A stretch of 64,000 nt of DNA from Branchiostoma floridae (Eukaryota; Chordata; Leptocardii; Amphioxiformes; Branchiostomatidae), in the NCBI RefSeq assembly GCF_000003815.2, contig NW_023365732.1, positions 105,794 to 169,793 of the forward strand, in the 5' to 3' direction. The notes under the pieces were generated by a model. It did not search any database, was not told the origin of the DNA, and saw only the letters and a program-made list of their open reading frames with translations. Of the stretch, positions 22,941 to 34,273 are shown piece after piece. How positions within the stretch are numbered: position 1 is the first letter of the stretch; each line of letters starts with the position of its first letter. The position numbers and the translations under genes are program-made.

Positions 22941-24089
22941 CTATGATACGACGAACACACCATCAAAATGCGTCAGCATCAAAGGAGGGCATTATTGTGG
23001 ATAGGTACTAGTATACAATCGGCGAGGGGGTGTTATGCTTGCACAGTTGTACGAAAGTCTGTCGACGGCCAGCGAGTATTGCCCAGACAACTTCGAATAT
23101 TCAAAGAGTTAGTTGACGTTCTATCCTGAACGATGAGAGAAATGGGAGAGGAGGTCAGTTCGATTGCCAAACCATGTATGCTGAGACTGCCCTTTATAAT
23201 TAACTCATTCTTATCACAGTCATATATCATTCACAGTCCTTGGAACCATATACCTTCTAATAGTGTACTTCTTTGATCGTTCCTGTCAATATATTAGATA
23301 TCGGTTACTTCAGCTGAGTCTGCCAAGATGAACAATACAGCCAACATGTGCCTCCTGCAAATAAATACTCGTTGTTTCTTTTGATACACCGTGTTCTGTG
23401 GTTTATTTATTGATTCGTTTGGTTGAAATACCAGTCAGCCAAGGCCGCCCAACTAGCCGAGGCTGTTACAAAGGGCTGGCATTGCTGTTCTGTGGTTCAA
23501 TGCAGCTTTTTTCTTTCTTCGCTGGATTTTTATTTTGTTGTGGAGAATAAACACAGTGTTGAAATTCGGGCTAAAACCTCCCTTATCTAGTCGAATTCGA
23601 ACTTTGTTCGACGATGTTCGACCTTACGTAATTCGAATCGAACCCATGATCTGTTTAGGATCATCTGCGGTCATCGCATGAACCAGTGCTGTCGGACTTT
23701 CCCCCTCTAGTGCCTTGCATCAGACAAACAAAATAGTGTTTCACGTATATAAACAATATTCTTAACAGTTATATCTCTGCTGTCACTTTGCTGGGGACCG
23801 TTGACATGTAACAAAGCTGTTAGCGTTAGTGCTTGTGACCTAGCCTTATAAGAGTTGTTTACACCGGCACCAATTTCCCCGTGCGGCATAACATGCGTGC
23901 AAACATCGTATAAGACTGCGCCCAAGAGGAGTCCACCTAACGGCTCAAAATAACTGCAACGGTTTCCCAGAGATATTGGTTTGTTTTCTTTTTGGAATTC
24001 TTTAATACTGCCCTTGATTTCAAATTATTGGTAATTGAGTGCGGAAAATGTACTTTTTACACATATCTGTTGACCGTCACCTAACTTAA

Positions 24090-24581
24090 AGGGATATATT
24101 GTAAGATTTTGGCGCCAAAATATAAAATGTTGAAAATCTCCAGTCAGATTAACATTTTTAACTTATTTCAAACATATCTGCCTCATTTTTTTTCACATTT
24201 CCAGCGTTAATTTACAACTCGAAAGTAAGCAGCGACCAAATTCACTTACTGCCGGGTCGCCTACCGGAAGTAAATCAGTCCTAGATTTGCAAATCGACCG
24301 ATTCGGTCACAGATCTTCGGCGCTTCGCGGCGAATTTCAACAAAGTTCAGAAACGATTCGAGCGAATCACCGAACGCGTTCTAGAGCGCTCCGTGGTTCG
24401 TCGGAATGTTGAATAAAATGGTGGTGCGGCGGCGGTGGAAAGTGCGCATATTTCAAGACGTCCTCATCACACAACAAACCTTGTGAATATTGACGTGCAG
24501 TGTAATAACGTAGATTTTGAACTCATAATGTAGAAAAATGACCTAAAACAGTAACTTTATTTTTTTTTACATTATATCCCT
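24090..24581. mobile_element. 492-bp inverted-repeat element flanked by TTAA
   Basis: AGGGATATATTGTAAG at the left pairs with TTACATTATATCCCT at the right, and TTAA flanks each side (24086-24089, 24582-24585). TTAA duplications are known for piggyBac and Kolobok elements. A rearranged, inverted relative lies at about 48035-48385 in unit B. Confidence 0.6.
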
Positions 24582-25311
24582 TTAAATTCAGAAATTAAAA
24601 AAAAAATTTAAAAAAAGTTTCATTTTACTCTAATTGACGAAAAATATAGAAATTAGGGATATCCGGTGATATTCGGAGCCAATCTTATCAATTCTTAGCA
24701 AAACAAAACGCATACATAAAACCAGAAAATAATCGTCTTTAGGAGCCAAATTTCCGAAAAATCGACCATTTATCTAAAAATGCCAACATTCAAAGTAACG
24801 CTATATAAAAGTCGCTAATTTCAAAGAGATTCTCTAGCGGTTGGGAAAATATTGGCCTCCTGTAACCCGATACTTTGCCGAATGTGCCTAGCAACGGGAA
24901 ATGATACCCTAGCAACCGACCGCCGTAAAAGACTTTTTATGAATGTCTACCAAAATTTAAGTCATTGTGAGGATTACTTTGCGGGCAAGGTCTTCGTATA
25001 CTTCATGGAATAAGTAACACCACCCACACTGTTCACAGTTCACACTTATTTACTACGGGACTTTAACTGTCCCCTGCCCACAGGAGAGGCCGGGTGGATG
25101 TTGCGCGGGCCGCTTTAAGCGAGATTTATATTGTTTTCGTCACTTACCTACTGAATTTCAAAAGGACATCGACTAGAAAGTAGTCAAATGACCACAATGA
25201 TTTGAAATTTGGTGGTCATTGATAAAATACTAAAATTATATGATGATGATGCCCCGAAATTTGAGTTGTGCACCTTTTTTCTGGGTGAGGCCGAGAACTT
25301 AGCATTGTATT

Positions 25312-25346
25312 TGGTGCCCAACGCCTTGGACATGATCAGGTACATA
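25312..25346 (+). pseudogene. Tiny relic of lactamase-like exon 3 (unit B upstream)
   Basis: GGTGCCCAACGCCTTGGACA followed by TGATCAGGTACAT matches the exon 3 sequence that encodes SNALDMARYM, with a few changes. The same relic lies at 50655-50690 upstream of unit C. It marks the left edge of the B and C homology. Confidence 0.5.
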
Positions 25347-25830
25347 TTTACTTGATTGATTTATTTCTCATATTATTTTATTTTCTCAATTGCTAAGCCA
25401 TATTTTCCATGAAGGCCCTGGACACACGTATACACAGAGTTTGCGCACAATACATTTATATACATAAAGCGACAAGTCCATCATACAAATCAAAATCATA
25501 ACTCATTCTCATAGTCGTCATCCGTGCCAAGTATAGTATATCGTATAATCAGGGGTCATAATTTATGTTTTTAGAAACGTCGATGTAGGTTAGACATCCA
25601 GGTAATAAGATACGCCAAAAAGTAGTTACTCAGGCAACTGGATATGATTTTGGAAAAACGGTTAGACGTTTCAACTACTATCCTGTAGCTTTCGTCAGTG
25701 ATACTGATGTGTTAAGAAGTTTCTTGAAAGAACGGTCAGTCGTGGCCACTCTAGCCGAAGCTGGTAGCTCATAAAAAGCAAATACACCTCTGTTTGGAAA
25801 TTTTCGACGGCCGAATTCGAGTCTGACTAA

Positions 25831-26151
25831 AGCTAGGGGCACAACCAGCCGTACGTACGTGCTTTTTGTCCGTACGTTTTTTGGGGAGGTCACGTCCGCC
25901 AGGACTGCCAAGAGCACGGAGCGGAGTACGTCTCAACGCACGTCTCTCGCACGGTTGCGCAAGCTAATGTGTAAGTATGTGCACAGCGGTCTGCACGCCA
26001 CGCCTGGCCGTGGGCCGGTTGCTCGCATCGTTCGTTGCGCAAGTGGTAAGTGAATTGTACGTGCTTACAACGTACAATCTCTGTGCGATTGCACACGTTT
26101 TGGCACGTAGACACCACGCAGTTGCAAGTACGGCGGGTTGTGCCTCTAGCT
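25831..26151. mobile_element. MITE family M1 (AGCTAAGGGCAC ends), copy 1
   Basis: Ends AGCTAGGGGCACAACC and GTTGTGCCTCTAGCT are inverted repeats, flanked by TAA (25828-25830) and TTA (26152-26154). Unit C has the unoccupied site: GAGTCTGAC, a single TTA at 51352-51354, then GGGAAGCTGC. This proves insertion with a 3-bp TWA duplication. It is about 320 bp with no coding capacity. Confidence 0.85.
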
Positions 26152-26192
26152 TTAGGGAAGCTGCAATGGTATATTTGTATTGTGCCCAGGAG

Positions 26193-27125
26193 GGTCGTTC
26201 TCATTGAAATGTCGAAAATAGCATTTTTTTGGTCGAAAAATAAATCGGCTTTATTTTCACTGAAAACTACTAGTACTTGGTTGTTTGGGAAAATTCCTCT
26301 TTTAACCATAGCCAAAAAATGGCAACTGATTATTTTCGGTCCCATTGGTAATGCATTACAGGACATGTAACAAACGTTACCGGTAACGTTTGTTACAACA
26401 GTAGACTTTACCCTGTTTTCTTCGAAAGGACTTACCTTATTGACTACATCATTTAGGTATAAGTGGATGTCCCTAGGGACATTTGAAAAGTGGGCAGCTT
26501 TTTTACACCAGGTCAAATAGAAAGCTTCGACAGCATCGAACGATGGTAACGTTTGTTACAGTCATTTCTTTACAACATATTGTTAAGCAAGGTGGGATAC
26601 AAATGACAGTCAACAACCCTTTCTTGTTTCTTTAGAAAGCCAGAAAAAACTGTACAGCGTCACAAAAAAGGCCATTTCTAGTCTTATATGTGGATAACAT
26701 AACCGTGGCAACCATCGTACAAGTGGTGGTAACGTTTGTTACAGAATCTGGCGACAGGCATAAACCTCCTCACACAGCCTCCAAGATCAGTGACAGGAGC
26801 GATCTGACGTGATCGGTCAGAGGGCCTGGTCAGCTGGTTTCACCTGCCGAACAATCGTTCTGGGAACTGAATTGTTACATTTTTGGCTACTTTTTGAATT
26901 CTTCGTTTCTTCTCAGGCGACAGCCGTTTTTTAGGGTGCTAAATCCCACCCGTGGGTATAATAATCTTCTAACCCATCAACATATACGAATGTTGTGGTG
27001 CATCTTTTGTAAAACATTACTGGGGTTGTGGAAAAATGAAGGAACCAGTGATGTTGTCTATAATTTGCTCCATATCAAGGCGTAAAGTCAGGCGACAGCA
27101 TTTCGACATTTAAATGAGAACGAGC
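26193..27125. mobile_element. 933-bp non-autonomous DNA transposon (unit B only)
   Basis: The terminal inverted repeats are GGTCGTTCTCATTGAAATGT on the left and, in reverse complement, GGCTCGTTCTCATTTAAATG on the right. CAGGAG flanks both sides (26187-26192, 27126-27131). Unit C lacks it near 51395. The interior holds a perfect 30-bp palindrome (26367-26396) made of two GGTAACGTTTGTTAC half-sites and two more direct half-sites at 26545-26559 and 26728-26742. ORFs inside show no transposase motif. Confidence 0.75.
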
Positions 27126-27155
27126 CAGGAGTGAGACGTCCTATCAAATATTTGA

Positions 27156-27352
27156 AGTACACGAACTTCGACATCAGCGGGGGAGGGGGCACTCTGTTTT
27201 CGCAGATGTAGGCCTCTGAAGTTTTATCATTCGGCAGGGTAAGTATATAATAACCAACGCCTTGGACATGGCCCGATACAAGAAGTTCCACCTCAGCGGG
27301 GAGGGACACGGCCGGCCGCCTGGTGGTCCCGGAGGACACCTAACGGCAGACC
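27156..27352 (+). pseudogene. Two more relics of lactamase-like exon 3 (unit B upstream)
   Basis: 27252-27352 matches exon 3 from the NALDMARY codons through CACCTCAGCGG and the ACACGGCCGGCCGCCTGGTG block. It has an AAG for ATG change, a one-base loss that shifts frame, and no splice sites. A shorter, more decayed echo of the same KYMKFHLSGG codons lies at 27156-27190. Unit C has both at 51533-51630 and 51428-51462. They indicate an older, almost erased lactamase-like copy. Confidence 0.6.
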
Positions 27353-27371
27353 CAAAATGTGCAGTCATTTA

Positions 27372-27674
27372 AGCTAAGGTCACAACCCGCCGTACGTGCA
27401 ATTTGTCCGTACGTTTTTTGGGAGGCCACGTCCGCCACGTATTTCTGACTACGTGGGGAACGAATAGCAAGAGCAGGGAGGGAGTCAACATGGCAACACA
27501 AAGTTTTGCCTTCACATAAAGTTCTACGACGTGTCTGCGTGTTCCAAAATCCGTCAGATTCCCTACGAGTTCGTACGGAGGCAGTACTTACCACTTACGG
27601 ATCCCGAAAGATTGTCCACGTTTTGGCACGTAGATAGCACGTATTGGCACGTACAGCGGGTGGTGCCCTTAGGT
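27372..27674. mobile_element. MITE family M1, copy 2
   Basis: AGCTAAGGTCACAACCCGCC on the left pairs with GGTGCCCTTAGGT on the right. TTA flanks both sides (27369-27371, 27675-27677). It lies about 250 bases before the start codon of lactamase-like gene B. The orthologous copy in unit C is 51640-51945, so it was inserted before B and C separated. Confidence 0.85.
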
Positions 27675-27927
27675 TTAAGCTGGTATGGTATTATGAAACC
27701 TGTACCAAGATGTCAGTGTACGTGTGGAGCTTTAACTCTGGTCTATAGATATGCTCCCTAGCCAACACGTGCATCGTCCCGAAGGAAACATGAGAGCCCG
27801 CAGCTGTTACAAAGTCCACCAAGGCACAACCCATAAGGTCACAATGAGTCATAAACTCCGACCCAACAAACACAGACTGTTTGTTCCAAGCTGATAGCTT
27901 ATACTCATAGGTCTGTAGTAGCGTAAG

Positions 27928-30900
27928 ATGGGAGCTCTCGTGAATGTGTTCCTTGTGGTCTGCTTTATAATAGTCGGACAGGTCTTAACCATGACCAGCC
28001 CAGATCTACAGCAGAGGCTACAGGATCTCCACACTTTCATCCAGAACCTGATGACATGTGAGTCCAGGCCTGTAGTCGGACTGACCGTGTCCGTGGTCAA
28101 GAACGGCCAGACCATTTTCGCCAAGGGTTACGGCCAAAGGGACCTGCAGACGGGACAAGCTGTGGACAACAGGACTCTCTTCGGAGTCGGCTCCATCTCC
28201 AAGTCCTTCACCCCAGCCCTGTTAGCGGGCATTCTCGGGGAGAGGGAAGACGTGAGCTGGGACACCGTCCTGACGGACATCCTGGGGCCGTCCTTCAGGT
28301 TCAGGGACCAGTTACGAACCGAAGAAGCGACCATACGAGACCTCTTAGCCCACAAAATCGCACTGGAGAACCTGTTGTATGTCGCCGTAAAGCGAAGGGC
28401 ACAACCCGCCGTACGTGCAAATACGTGCTGTCTGCGTGCCAAAACATGGGCAATCTTTTGGGATCCGTAAGTGGTAATATTAGTAAGTACCGCCTCCGTA
28501 CGAACTCGTAGGGAATCTGACGGATTTTGGAGCACGCAGACACGCCGTAGAACTTTACGTGCAGGCAAAACTTTGTGTGCCATCGGGCTGCGGATTCGCC
28601 CCCCGTACGTGCCAGTACGGGTGACGCGCCTGCCCTGTACAGCCTGAACGTTTTCATAAAAACGTGGCGGACGTGGCCTCAAAAAAAAAACGTACGGACA
28701 AATTGCACGTAGGGCGGGTTGTGCCCTTAGCTTTATAATGGGCCCAGAGATCGACAGATCGGAGTTTGCACGGTAGGTTTTCTTACGTCATAAATAATTA
28801 TCAATAGTTCGACCATTGTCTGTTCTAGATTTGCGATATAACAACAACCTTATGCACACGTATACTCGGAGGAATTACTAAATATTTCAGTTTTGGTCAA
28901 CCGATAAATGGAGGTTCATGAACGCCGTAGAAAAGAGCATTAGCTTTGACTTTGGCATTGACTTTGACATCAGCCAAAGTTAATATTTGTTTTCGTTTCC
29001 GAACTTCACGTACAAGTTTGAAATGCTTGCACACTTGACTGTGGCTTCGCTTCAGCCTCTTGCTTTAGTACGTCCGATAGACAACATCTATTGTGATGAA
29101 AGATGAATGGATGCCAAACTAGCTTTGTTTAACAATGATAAATCATATTCCCATGATGCTAATGCCACAATGCTAAAGAATGAATGTAAAATGTAATGGT
29201 CATGTCAAAGAAGAATAAGATAAGGGACTTTTAGATGAAGTTTTACACACAGTAAATATTGTAAGTTTGTCAAAACAAAGTTGTCTTTTGCAGCCAGTTT
29301 TTAAGACGTTTTTAACGGTAATTCTTCTGTTTAATAATAAGAAACTGTAACGATACATTATCTGCCAATTTTCATATTGCGCCCCTAACTTAAGAGCACC
29401 CGTAAAACATGAAAGAGTTATCAAAGAAGTAGTTAATATAAATGTAGGTTGCATATGAAATAGGTAAATAAAGTGGCCTTGTGTTCAAATCCCTACCAGT
29501 CCCGTTGTTAATATCATGCCATTGAAAAGGAAATTTACACCCACTTTCTCAGTCCGTCCGGTTTTGTAGTTACAGATTGTATATATACAGTAAAGGTGTA
29601 ACAAATCAGTAATTTGTTCAGATATACTAGTATGTCCAAGTCTTTTAGAACTAAAACTCCCTAACCCTAGTCACACTTCCAAACAAACAAACAAAACATT
29701 GAGAATTTCCCTTATTGATAATTTCTCTTGCAGACGAATGCGGTACTACAGGGAGATCTACCCATTCCGCACCACCTTTCGTTACAATGACGTCATGTAC
29801 ACGCTGGCCGCTCACGTCGCCGAAAAGCTCGCCGGAAAACCCTTCGAGACCCTCCTGCGAGAACGAATCCTACAGCCACTGGGTATGAACGACACAGTGT
29901 ACTTAGCCGAGGCATTAGAAGCTGGAGACTTCACCAACTTTGCCCAAACGTACCTGTCCTACAACAGAAGCGGCGAATCGGAGATGCGCAGTCGTGAGGA
30001 ATACAGGTATGTGTGTGTTGCAGGTGTCAAGCCAAATGTTTGCCCATGCCAAATATTTGCTCCGACACTTAATGGGGTCTATATAAACAATTTATCTTGC
30101 TTCGTTACAGACCTCCTGAAAAAGCGACTTTAATTTTGGTCCTAGTGACCTATTGATATGCCAAACCTCACTTTTCAGCCCAACTATCAAATATTTGCTC
30201 AGACACAAATTAATAATGGGGTCGCACTTCACACGTAATTAATAAAGCTTAATAGGCATCCTGACAATGCAACATTAAGACCCTATGACCCATTTATATG
30301 GCTACTTTCCAGGACACACACGTGCACTACCAAATGGAACGACGATTTTGCGCATCACAGATATTGCGTGACACCGAGGGATTATGATTTCAACGAGTCA
30401 ACGCCCGAATGAACTTAACTAATAGCGTAGTTACCTGAAATATTTGCCATTATACGGCATTATACATTGGTAGGTAAGCAATTCGATTCGACATATTAAG
30501 ATTGGAATTTTTTGGTACATCTCTTTCCTTAAGGTCTGTCAAGTTGCATCTTCCAGCAGCGGGTGTGGTGTCCAATGCCTTGGACATGGCCCGGTACATG
30601 AAGTTCCACCTCAGCGGGGGGAGGGACACGGCCGGCCGCCTGGTGGTCCCGGAGGACACCTTACGGCAGACCCAAACCGCGAGCGCCGTCATGTCCTCGT
30701 ACTGGGACAAAGTCGAGCCGTACTGGCCAGTAGAAGCGTGGCTGACGCAGGGATATGGAATGGGTCTGTCTACCGGTTCCTATAGAGGTACTAGTATCTA
30801 TTGTTGCCATTTAGTTAATATACTTCGGTCACAATTGAAGCGGCCATTCCGCCCAGTTCATGGGCTGTTTCTCTCTTTTTTTTTTTGGTAATTTCTGGCG

Positions 30901-32919
30901 TGAACCCTACGTGACCCGACGGGACACCTTGTGGCTATTAGGCTGTATTTGGGCACGGTCGGGCGTCGGATTTTTCTATAACTCGGAGTTAAAATCAACT
31001 CGGAACCCGACGACAAATAAATAGACGCCCTGACCTATCTGTGGTTGCACCAAAAACAGACGGAGCCGATGCTCTGCTTTGAGAGTACGAGAAGCCGTCT
31101 GTAACTTAAACTGGAGGTTTTGCTGTGGTTTCTAAAGAAATGTTGGATAAAATATTGTGCATGTTTTCGCGACTGAATCAACGAATGTGTCATTAACGAA
31201 AGACAGTGCACGTGAATACCATCTGAAATGTCTGACCGTTTCCAAAACCATATATATCCAGAGCAAATGTTATTTGGCATACTGCGCATGGATTGAGATA
31301 AAGCAAGATATTTCAACCCGTACCCGTGATATCGTTGCAATGTAATAACAAAAACTAACGTATTTAACGGAGGTATGGCATCTTCGAATTCTTGTATGTT
31401 CTGTGCAGGCTACGGACGAGTTTATCACCGTGGGTCTATGGTGGGCTTCACATCTCTGCTGTCCCTGTATCCCTCCGCGTCAGGAGGCGTCTTCACCTCC
31501 TTGAACGGTCCAACCACAACGGCCGATAACATCCATGACGTCATCCACTACCAGGTTTCAGATATTCTGACAGGTACAACTTTTTCTTTTGTCGGATAGG
31601 ACGTTAAATGGAGGTCCCGTGATTGGGGAGAGCCATACCTTAGCCACCTTAAAGAACCCACCACGCGTGCGATGGTGCGGTGTGCGATGGAGATAATCAT
31701 TTGTTTGTCATTGGTGATTCACTACAAATAACCCGGATGGAGGCCTGCCGAACCTCCGCCTAGTATTCAGCCATACGGTGATTAACATCATTCACCCAGA
31801 CGGGAGACCTGGCGCATCCCCGTCTTGTAATTAGCCAACAAAAGGGTATGTCACCCCGTAAGGGGCGATATAACCCCGTCGTGTGTAAGCACGTCGACCT
31901 ATGATGATGATGATGATGATGTATTGGTAAAAAAAAAGAATCCGTCCTATAGCTGGCAAAGAGATAGTTAGTTTAAGTCCTTCCTATACCAGACAATGCA
32001 TAGGGCGGCGCGCACTCTCCGTTTCAGTAGCCCTGGGGCCACACAAATTTGTGCAAACACTACAGCAGGGGGCTAGTCCACTGGTAGTGGTGTGTTCAAC
32101 TTCCATACTCTTTCTCAAACGCTGAGTGCTAAGCAGGGAAATCAGCATGTACCATTTTTAAAGGCTTTCGTATGAGTGGACCGGGGATCAAACTCACGAC
32201 CTACCGAATGGAGGGCTAACACCCCCCGTAGCAAAACCTGCCACATCTTATCAATGTCAGGTAATCATTCCAATAAATCTCAATACTTGGCAACTAAAGA
32301 GGTTTGTGAAATTGAGACAGATATTAGATCTATAGAGAGAATGCAAGAAAAGATACATTTCTGACGGCAATGTTCTTTCTGCTTATTACTAGGAAAGGAC
32401 CACTGGCTGAATTCTACCACAGCCTGCACGTATCCTGCACCCTGGTGGACGACACGACAGACCAGGAGCACAGCCGTCCCTAAAATCTCGGACAACTTCT
32501 CGCGAGACAAACGTGACTACGAGGGTGTCTACGGCAACCACGCGACAGGCAACTTGACGATAACCCTGAACACGACCGACAACAAGTTATACTTCAGACT
32601 TGGTCTGATCGGACGTGGTGTAGTTCTCCCTACCGAGTCTGCTAACCAAATTCTCTTTCGAGCTGAAGAACCGTTAGAGTATATCCCCAATATTATTGCC
32701 GATGTAGAAGTAAAAGGTGGAGAGGTATTCTCTTTATCGCTGCAAAGCTATCCTCCCGAACCGTCTGTTGTGTTCGAGCGAGGCCTGAAGCTGACAGACC
32801 CGGACCCTACAGAGCCGGAGTGGGACGACTGTACAGGCGTCTCCGGCTCTCCGGACCGCACAGCTTCGAGTAACACATTCGCCTTCTTGCTCTTTTTGGC
32901 ATATATGTTTACTGTGTAA
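27928..32919 (+). CDS. Beta-lactamase-like serine hydrolase, copy B (MITE-interrupted, possibly rescued)
   Basis: Exons match copy A: 27928 on, 29734-30006, 30534-30787, 31409-31573, 32393-32919, with the same motifs (SISK, YND, HRG, signal peptide, C-terminal hydrophobic GPI-type tail). Exon 1 is interrupted after 28390 by a 342-bp MITE that replaces the last dozen codons with a frame stopping at 28468. However, a consensus donor GTAAGT lies inside the MITE at 28467-28472. Splicing there gives exon 1 as 27928-28466, phase 2, identical to the normal phase. The whole reading frame then continues to 585 residues. The original donor (GCACGGTAGGT, near 28772) can be reached only through stops. 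Either a recent pseudogene or a gene with an exonised transposon; the other exons carry no lesions. Confidence 0.7.
28391..28732. mobile_element. MITE family M1, copy 3, inserted in coding exon 1 of copy B
   Basis: AGCGAAGGGCACAACCCGCC and GGCGGGTTGTGCCCTTAGCT are the inverted ends, with TAA (28388-28390) and TTA (28733-28735) at the flanks. Copy A reads GCCGTAATAATGGG without interruption near 5000, the empty site. The element carries two GTAAGT words (28467, 28482). Confidence 0.9.
31594..31925 (+). mobile_element. Short retroelement ending in (ATG)n
   Basis: Present in intron 4 of lactamase-like gene B and absent from copies A and C. It starts near GGACGTTAAATGGAGGTCCC and ends GTCGACCTATGATGATGATG with a simple-repeat tail, the structure of a SINE or truncated LINE. 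No coding frame. The left boundary is uncertain. Confidence 0.5.
32015..32245 (-). mobile_element. Antisense SINE-like element in intron 4 of copy B
   Basis: On the minus strand it has a B-box-like GTGAGTTTGATCCCCGG after GTTAGCCCTCCATTCGGTAG, then a body with GGTACATGCTGATTTCCCTG and a GGGGCCACACAAA-type segment. It resembles amphioxus SINEs as I remember them; this was not verified. Confidence 0.45.
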
Positions 32920-33036
32920 TCTTATACCATGTATGAGAGAAAATCCGAAGGTCAGGGAATGTAAAAGAAAGAGCGACACAATGATGTATGCTATGAATAT
33001 CAAGGTATCCCTTCCACATGAAAAATGTCTACACGC

Positions 33037-33042
33037 AATAAA
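33037..33042 (+). promoter_or_regulatory. Poly(A) signal of lactamase-like gene B
   Basis: AATAAA lies 117 bases after the stop, in the same context as in copies A and C. Its survival fits a recently active gene. Confidence 0.7.
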
Positions 33043-33083
33043 GTTTGTATCATATGTCATAGCAATGCTGTCATTCCATTTAT

Positions 33084-33154
33084 CACATACACACACACGC
33101 GCACGTACACACGCTCTCTCTCTCACACACACACGTACACACACACACACACAC

Positions 33155-33189
<35 letters not shown>

Positions 33190-33222
33190 CACACACAGAC
33201 ACACGTGCACACACAAACACAA
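33084..33222. repeat. (CA)n/(CTCT)n microsatellite
   Basis: Runs of CACACA broken by two CTCTCT blocks. It is the unit B counterpart of the tract after copy A but lacks the following TG tract. Confidence 0.85.
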
Positions 33223-34273
33223 AATAAAACTTTATCTTGCAACTTTATTACATGGGAAAACAAAACCGTAAGATACTTTTTACATGTACGTACTGTTGCA
33301 TTAACATCTTTTTATCACTGAAAAGCTATTTGGATGCATTTTTATCAGTTTGCAACGGTTTTTGATTCGGTTACAACACTGCGATTTCTGCAAAACTTAA
33401 CTTCTATCTGTAATTAAACTTCAGTATTTCATACTTGAAAACACCAAATAAGTAACTGATGTATCAATTCATAAACCTACAGATGTGGAGAAACGGATTA
33501 TTGTACAACGTTGAAAGGGAAATCATATATTTTGTCATTGGATGATAACGTTTGCTTTTGAGTTTGCGTTCCAAGCAATATAATCATCTCAGATAGCCTG
33601 TTGCCGATAGAACACCAAAATTGCGGGCATTTGGACCCATGAGCCCTGTTTTTTCTCACTTTTTACGAATATGATTTATATGAAAGACTTAGAAATCAAT
33701 AAGCTGGCAAGCCATCCGCCGACAGTGAAAATACTCCGCGTCACACAAAGAACTCGTGAATATCAAACATTTTCATTTGAGAAATTGATTAACAAACCAA
33801 TAAACATGCATCGTTACACATACATGGTGCAAAACACATAATCGATCGAGTCAAATCTGGTATATGGTTCGTGTCCGTTTATCATGGGTCCTTCCTTTAC
33901 TGTAAAAGTCTTTCAAGGTTATTTAAAGCATATGTAACATATAAAACATTATATGTTAATTATGTTGCGCCGAGTATCATACGAAAACAACATTTCATTG
34001 CAAATCTCTTTTTGGTGCATTTTTCTCATTCTACATTGATTTTCATAAATTGACAACGCTGCGATTTCCAGTAACAGGTTCATTTAGTCTAGAAAGGTGA
34101 CACTTTGACATTATTGCGATAACTGGGTGCACAGTGAGTAAACAGACGGGTCTTGTTCATTCCGACAGAAGGGAATCAGATCTAAGATTTGCTCTCCGTT
34201 TTTCTACACAAATGGGAACATACTTGTCTAGTATTTCCTTTGTAACACCAGGCACTTTCCACACCACCTGACC

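Larger units (their letters stand above)
22510..25300. other. Intergenic DNA between units A and B
   Basis: Just after the TPR stop, TTAGGCCACACTGTCTTGAT and TTTATGGATGACATCCGCGC (about 22519-22556) resemble one end of the 14545 MITE family. An AATAAA at 23360-23365, conserved in unit B at 47297-47302, could end the TPR transcript. From about 23590 to 24935 lie fragments of larger repeats, whose pieces recur inverted in intron 1 of TPR gene C (60788-61722). No protein-coding gene recognised. Confidence 0.55.

Noticed and set aside
25890-26516. 208-codon minus-strand ORF across a MITE boundary
   Set aside because: It runs through the M1 element and into the adjacent 933-bp transposon, so it arose by insertion; unit C, without these insertions, has no equivalent.
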